Shown: in pieces, positions 61,029 to 64,000 of the stretch | How the letters are laid out: each line of letters begins with the position of its first letter | Position numbering within the stretch: position 1 is the stretch's first letter | Notes under the pieces: generated by a model | Seen by the model: the letters and a program-made list of their open reading frames with translations, nothing else | Told to the model about the DNA's origin: nothing | Database searches by the model: none | Position numbers and translations under genes: made by a program | NCBI RefSeq assembly: GCF_000024925.1 | Contig: NC_013521.1 | Location: 930,001-994,000 of the forward strand | DNA length: 64,000 nucleotides | Reading direction: 5' to 3' | From: Sanguibacter keddieii DSM 10542 | Lineage (GTDB): Bacteria; Actinomycetota; Actinomycetes; Actinomycetales; Cellulomonadaceae

Positions 61029-62330
61029 ATGCGCATCGCAGTAGTCGCCCTGGGCAAGATCGGCCTCCCGCTGGCCGTCCAGTTCGCCGACCAGGGGCAC
61101 GACGTGGTCGGTGTCGACGTCAACGCGACGGTCGTGGACCTGGTCAACGGCGGGACCGAGCCCTTCCCGGGTGAGGCGCACCTCGCCGAGAAGCTCGCCG
61201 AGCTGGTGCCCGCCGGACGCCTGCGCGCCACGACCGACTACGCCGACGCGATCCCCGGGGCCGACGCCGTCGTCCTCGTGGTGCCGCTGTTCGTCGACGA
61301 GGCGACGGCCGCACCCGACTTCGGCTGGATGGACGCCGCGACCCGCTCGCTCGCCGAGCACCTCACGCCCGGCACGCTCGTCTCCTACGAGACCACGCTG
61401 CCCGTGGGCGTCACCCGCGGACGCTGGAAGCCGATGCTCGAGGAGGGGTCCGGCCTGAGCGAGGGCACCGACTTCCACCTCGTGTTCTCGCCCGAGCGCG
61501 TCCTCACCGGCCGGGTCTTCGCGGACCTGCGCAAGTACCCCAAGCTCATCGGCGCCCTGAGCGACGAGGGCGCCCGCCGAGCCCGCGAGTTCTACGAGGC
61601 CGTCCTCACCTTCGACGAGCGCCCCGACCTGCCGCGCGCCAACGGCGTGTGGGACCTCGGCTCGGCCGAGGCCGCCGAGATGGCCAAGCTCGCCGAGACC
61701 ACCTACCGCGACGTGAACATCGGCCTCGCCAACCAGTTCGGCGCCTTCGCCGAGAAGGTCGGCATCGACGTGTACTCCGTCATCGACGCGTGCAACTCGC
61801 AGCCCTTCAGCCACATCCACCGTCCCGGCATCGCCGTCGGCGGCCACTGCATCCCGGTGTACCCGCGCCTGTACCTGTCGGTCGACCCCGACGCGTCGAT
61901 CGTCCGCGAGGCCCGCGCCGTCAACGCCGCGGTCCCCGAGCGCGTGGTCGCCCAGGCGGAGAACCTGCTCGGCTCCCTCGACGGCCTGCGCGTCGTGGTG
62001 CTCGGCGCCGCCTACCGTGGCGGCGTCAAGGAGACGGCGTTCTCGGGCGTCTTCGCCACCGTCGACGCCCTCCGCGCCCGTGGGGCGCGCGTGGTGGTCC
62101 ACGACCCGCTGTTCAGCGACGACGAGCTCGCCGCGCACGGCTTCGACGCCTACCACTACGGCGAGGCGGCGGACGTCGCGATCGTCCAGGCGGACCACGC
62201 CGAGTACACCACGCTCACTCCGGCCCAGGTGCCCGGGCTGCGCCTGCTCGTCGACGGGCGGCGGTCGACCGACCCCGCGCTGTGGGCCGGCGTGCCGCGC
62301 GTGGTCATCGGGACCGGGGTCCCGGCTTGA
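61029..62330 (+). CDS. wbpA: UDP-N-acetyl-hexosamine 6-dehydrogenase, WbpA/WecC family
   Basis: A 433-aa NAD-dependent dehydrogenase of the UDP-Glc/GDP-Man family that oxidises C6 in two steps. The N-terminal Rossmann domain has VVALGKIGLPLAVQFAD. Residues Lys220 (EMAKLAETTYRDVN) and catalytic Cys274 (AVGGHCIPVYPR) are present. LGAAYRGGVKETAFSG lies in the C-terminal domain. The GGHCIP(V/I) block is typical of enzymes for UDP-GlcNAc or UDP-ManNAc rather than UDP-glucose (GxxCxxKD). The ATG at 61029 has GAGGA 6 nt upstream. Confidence 0.9.
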   Translation: MRIAVVALGKIGLPLAVQFADQGHDVVGVDVNATVVDLVNGGTEPFPGEAHLAEKLAELVPAGRLRATTDYADAIPGADAVVLVVPLFVDEATAAPDFGWMDAATRSLAEHLTPGTLVSYETTLPVGVTRGRWKPMLEEGSGLSEGTDFHLVFSPERVLTGRVFADLRKYPKLIGALSDEGARRAREFYEAVLTFDERPDLPRANGVWDLGSAEAAEMAKLAETTYRDVNIGLANQFGAFAEKVGIDVYSVIDACNSQPFSHIHRPGIAVGGHCIPVYPRLYLSVDPDASIVREARAVNAAVPERVVAQAENLLGSLDGLRVVVLGAAYRGGVKETAFSGVFATVDALRARGARVVVHDPLFSDDELAAHGFDAYHYGEAADVAIVQADHAEYTTLTPAQVPGLRLLVDGRRSTDPALWAGVPRVVIGTGVPA

Positions 62331-63289
62331 GCGACACCACGACGCGGGTGAGCGTCGTCCTCGTCGCCTACAACCGCCAGGACCTGCTCGTCGAGGCGCT
62401 CGACGCCCTCGCGGCGCAGTCGCGCCCCGTCGACGAGGTCGTGGTCCTGGACAACGCCTCCGACGACGACTCCGCACGCGTCGCCGCCGAGCACCCGGTC
62501 GGCGCGCGCGTCATCACCCTGGACCGCAACACCGGCGGTGCGGGCGGCTTCGCGGCCGGCATGGCCGCAGCGCTCGACGTCCCCCGCGAGCAGGCGCCCG
62601 ACTGGGTGTGGCTCATGGACGACGACACCATCCCCACCGAGGACGCGCTCGCCGAGCTGCTGCGCGCCGCGGACTCCTACGAGGGCCCGGTGGCCCTGCT
62701 CGGCTCGCGGGTCGTGTGGCACGACGGCCGCGACCACCCGATGAACACCCCCCGCAAGCGCCCCCGCGTGTCGGGCGAGCTCATGGACGTCGCCGACCGT
62801 GCGGGCGCGCGCCCGGTGCGGTCGTCGTCCTTCGTGTCGATGCTCGTCAACGCCAAGGCCGTCCGGTACCACGGGCTGCCGATCGCCGACTACTTCATCT
62901 GGAACGACGACTTCGAGTACTCGTGCCGCCTGCTGCGCCGCGGCACCGGCCTCTACGTCCCCGGCAGCGTCGTCGAGCACCGCACCAAGACCTTCGGTGC
63001 GACGGACGCCGACCCCGGCCCGCGCTTCTACTACGAGGTGCGCAACAAGATCTGGATGATCACGCGCTCCGGGTCGCTCACCGGCCCCGAGCGGGTGCTG
63101 TACTCGGGTGCCTCGGTGCGCCGGTGGGTCAAGACCTTCCTGCGGTCCCAGAACCGCTCCGTGCTGGTGAGCGCCCTGCTGCGCGGCGCCCGCGACGGCG
63201 TGCTGCGGTCACCGCGCCCCACCTCCGTGGTGCTGGCGGGCCTGCCGGTGACGTCCTCGGTCGCCAGGATCGAGAGCCGCAGCCGATGA
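62327..63289 (+). CDS. GT2 family glycosyltransferase, GlfT1/rhamnosyltransferase-like
   Basis: A 320-aa GT-A enzyme: VSVVLVAYNRQDLLVEALDAL, VLDNASDDDSA, RNTGGAGGFAAGMAAAL, WVWLMDDDTIPTEDAL with the DDD metal site, ADYFIWNDDFEYSCRLLRRG, and RFYYEVRNKIWM. This pattern is typical of the galactofuranosyl/rhamnosyl transferase subgroup. The TTG start at 62327 (TTGA overlap) is likely; GTG 62348 would remove seven residues. It is translationally coupled to the next GT2 gene. Confidence 0.88.
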   Translation: MSDTTTRVSVVLVAYNRQDLLVEALDALAAQSRPVDEVVVLDNASDDDSARVAAEHPVGARVITLDRNTGGAGGFAAGMAAALDVPREQAPDWVWLMDDDTIPTEDALAELLRAADSYEGPVALLGSRVVWHDGRDHPMNTPRKRPRVSGELMDVADRAGARPVRSSSFVSMLVNAKAVRYHGLPIADYFIWNDDFEYSCRLLRRGTGLYVPGSVVEHRTKTFGATDADPGPRFYYEVRNKIWMITRSGSLTGPERVLYSGASVRRWVKTFLRSQNRSVLVSALLRGARDGVLRSPRPTSVVLAGLPVTSSVARIESRSR

Positions 63290-64000
63290 CGGCCGAGCAG
63301 CCGCGGTTCTCCGTCCTGCTCCCGGTGTATGCGGGCGACGACCCGCAGTTCCTCGAGCGGGCCTTCCGCTCGGTCACCGTCGAGCAGACCCTGCACCCGG
63401 CCGAGGTGGTCGTGGTGCGCGACGGGCCCGTCGGAGCCCCGCTCGCCGCGGCCCTCGCCGGGCTGCCCGCGCTGGCGGCCTCGACCGACGTGGAGGTCCG
63501 CGTCCTCGAGCTCGCCGAGAACGTCGGGCTCGCCCGCGCTCTCGAGCGCGGCCTGGCGGCCTGCACGCACGACGTCGTCGCGCGCATGGACGCCGACGAC
63601 GTGAGCCTCCCCGAGCGCTTCGCGCGCCAGCTGGCCCTGGTCGGCGAGGGCTACGACCTCGTGGGCACGGCCATCCAGGAGTTCGCCGACGAGGACGCCC
63701 CGGGGATCGTCCGGGTCCCTCCGCTCACCTCGGCCGACGTGGACCGTGCCTCACGCTTCGTCTCGCCCTTCAACCACCCCTCCGTCGTCTACCGCGCGAG
63801 CGTCGTCGGGCGTGCCGGGGGCTACGAGCACCTGCCGCTCATGGAGGACTACTGGCTGTTCGTCCGCATGCTCGCCACCGGCGCGCGGGCCTGCAACCTG
63901 CCGGAGCCTCTGGTGCTGTACCGGGTGGGTGCTGGCGCCTACGCACGACGCGGCGGCCTGCGCCTGCTGCGCTCCGAGCTGCGCCTCCAGTGGCTCATGC
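63286..64000 (+). CDS. GT2 family glycosyltransferase (3' truncated by window)
   Basis: The frame starts at ATG 63286 in an ATGA overlap and stays open to the window end (238 codons). FSVLLPVYAGDDPQFLERAF, VVVVRDGPVG, ENVGLARALERGL, ARMDADDVSLPERF (metal site DADD), and PLMEDYWLFVRMLATGA identify a GT-A enzyme. It appears to continue the glycan operon beyond the window. Confidence 0.88.
   Translation, partial: MTAEQPRFSVLLPVYAGDDPQFLERAFRSVTVEQTLHPAEVVVVRDGPVGAPLAAALAGLPALAASTDVEVRVLELAENVGLARALERGLAACTHDVVARMDADDVSLPERFARQLALVGEGYDLVGTAIQEFADEDAPGIVRVPPLTSADVDRASRFVSPFNHPSVVYRASVVGRAGGYEHLPLMEDYWLFVRMLATGARACNLPEPLVLYRVGAGAYARRGGLRLLRSELRLQWLM

Overview
The window is about 72% G+C by eye, except for one patch near 18.7-20.7 kb. 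It comes from a chromosome of a high-G+C Gram-positive actinobacterium. Mycothiol S-conjugate amidase (Mca), a WhiB protein, a PdtaS-type kinase, a ferrochelatase with C-terminal cysteines, HemQ, DUF4307 and DUF2505 all point to Actinobacteria. A CebR/CelR-type cello-oligosaccharide operon and a GH20 catabolic operon suggest a polysaccharide-degrading member of Micrococcales (Cellulomonas/Sanguibacter/Oerskovia-like). The family assignment is inference. Both window ends cut genes.

Layout. (1) 1-8.7 kb: end of an AI-2E family transporter, threonine ammonia-lyase, greA, DUF4307, mca, a small membrane protein, a nitrilase-superfamily hydrolase, hemolysin III and a cis-prenyltransferase, in an order resembling M. 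tuberculosis Rv1080c-Rv1086, then a RecF-like ATPase. (2) 8.7-14.0 kb: a tightly overlapping leftward operon, GH20 hexosaminidase > N-acyl-D-amino-acid deacylase > zinc/PLP D-amino-acid lyase > RidA, behind a leaderless promoter with an inverted-repeat operator. It reads as a route for D-amino-acid and amino-sugar salvage. (3) 14.2-18.6 kb: a sigma-like protein fused to an anti-sigma zinc finger, ferrochelatase, HemQ and glutamate dehydrogenase. (4) 18.7-20.7 kb: a low-G+C island with one ComEC-like metallo-beta-lactamase-fold gene and no recognisable neighbours. (5) 20.7-26.8 kb: cebR-like repressor, GH1 beta-glucosidase, two permeases and a binding lipoprotein, with one CelR/CebR operator inside the -35/-10 spacer and a second just downstream.

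(6) 27.2-38.6 kb: regulation and envelope functions. These are DUF2505, a PdtaS-like kinase convergent with whiB, a MacB/FtsX-type ABC transporter, a NarL-type and an OmpR-type two-component pair. (7) 38.6-45.8 kb: GtrA, purK-purE, three LCP ligases in tandem and DUF2304. (8) 45.8 kb to the end: a large cell-wall or exopolysaccharide cluster. It holds eight clear glycosyltransferases plus one cut by the window end, an ABC exporter of flippase type, and enzymes matching all five steps from UDP-GlcNAc to a 2,3-diacetamido-mannuronic acid donor (WbpA/B/E/D/I-like). The LCP proteins would attach the finished glycopolymer to peptidoglycan.

Regulatory features recur. At least seven genes have a TANNNT hexamer 6-7 nt before the start codon, which predicts leaderless mRNAs. 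Convergent genes are separated by strong hairpins. Two of the hairpins are covarying copies of one dispersed palindrome.
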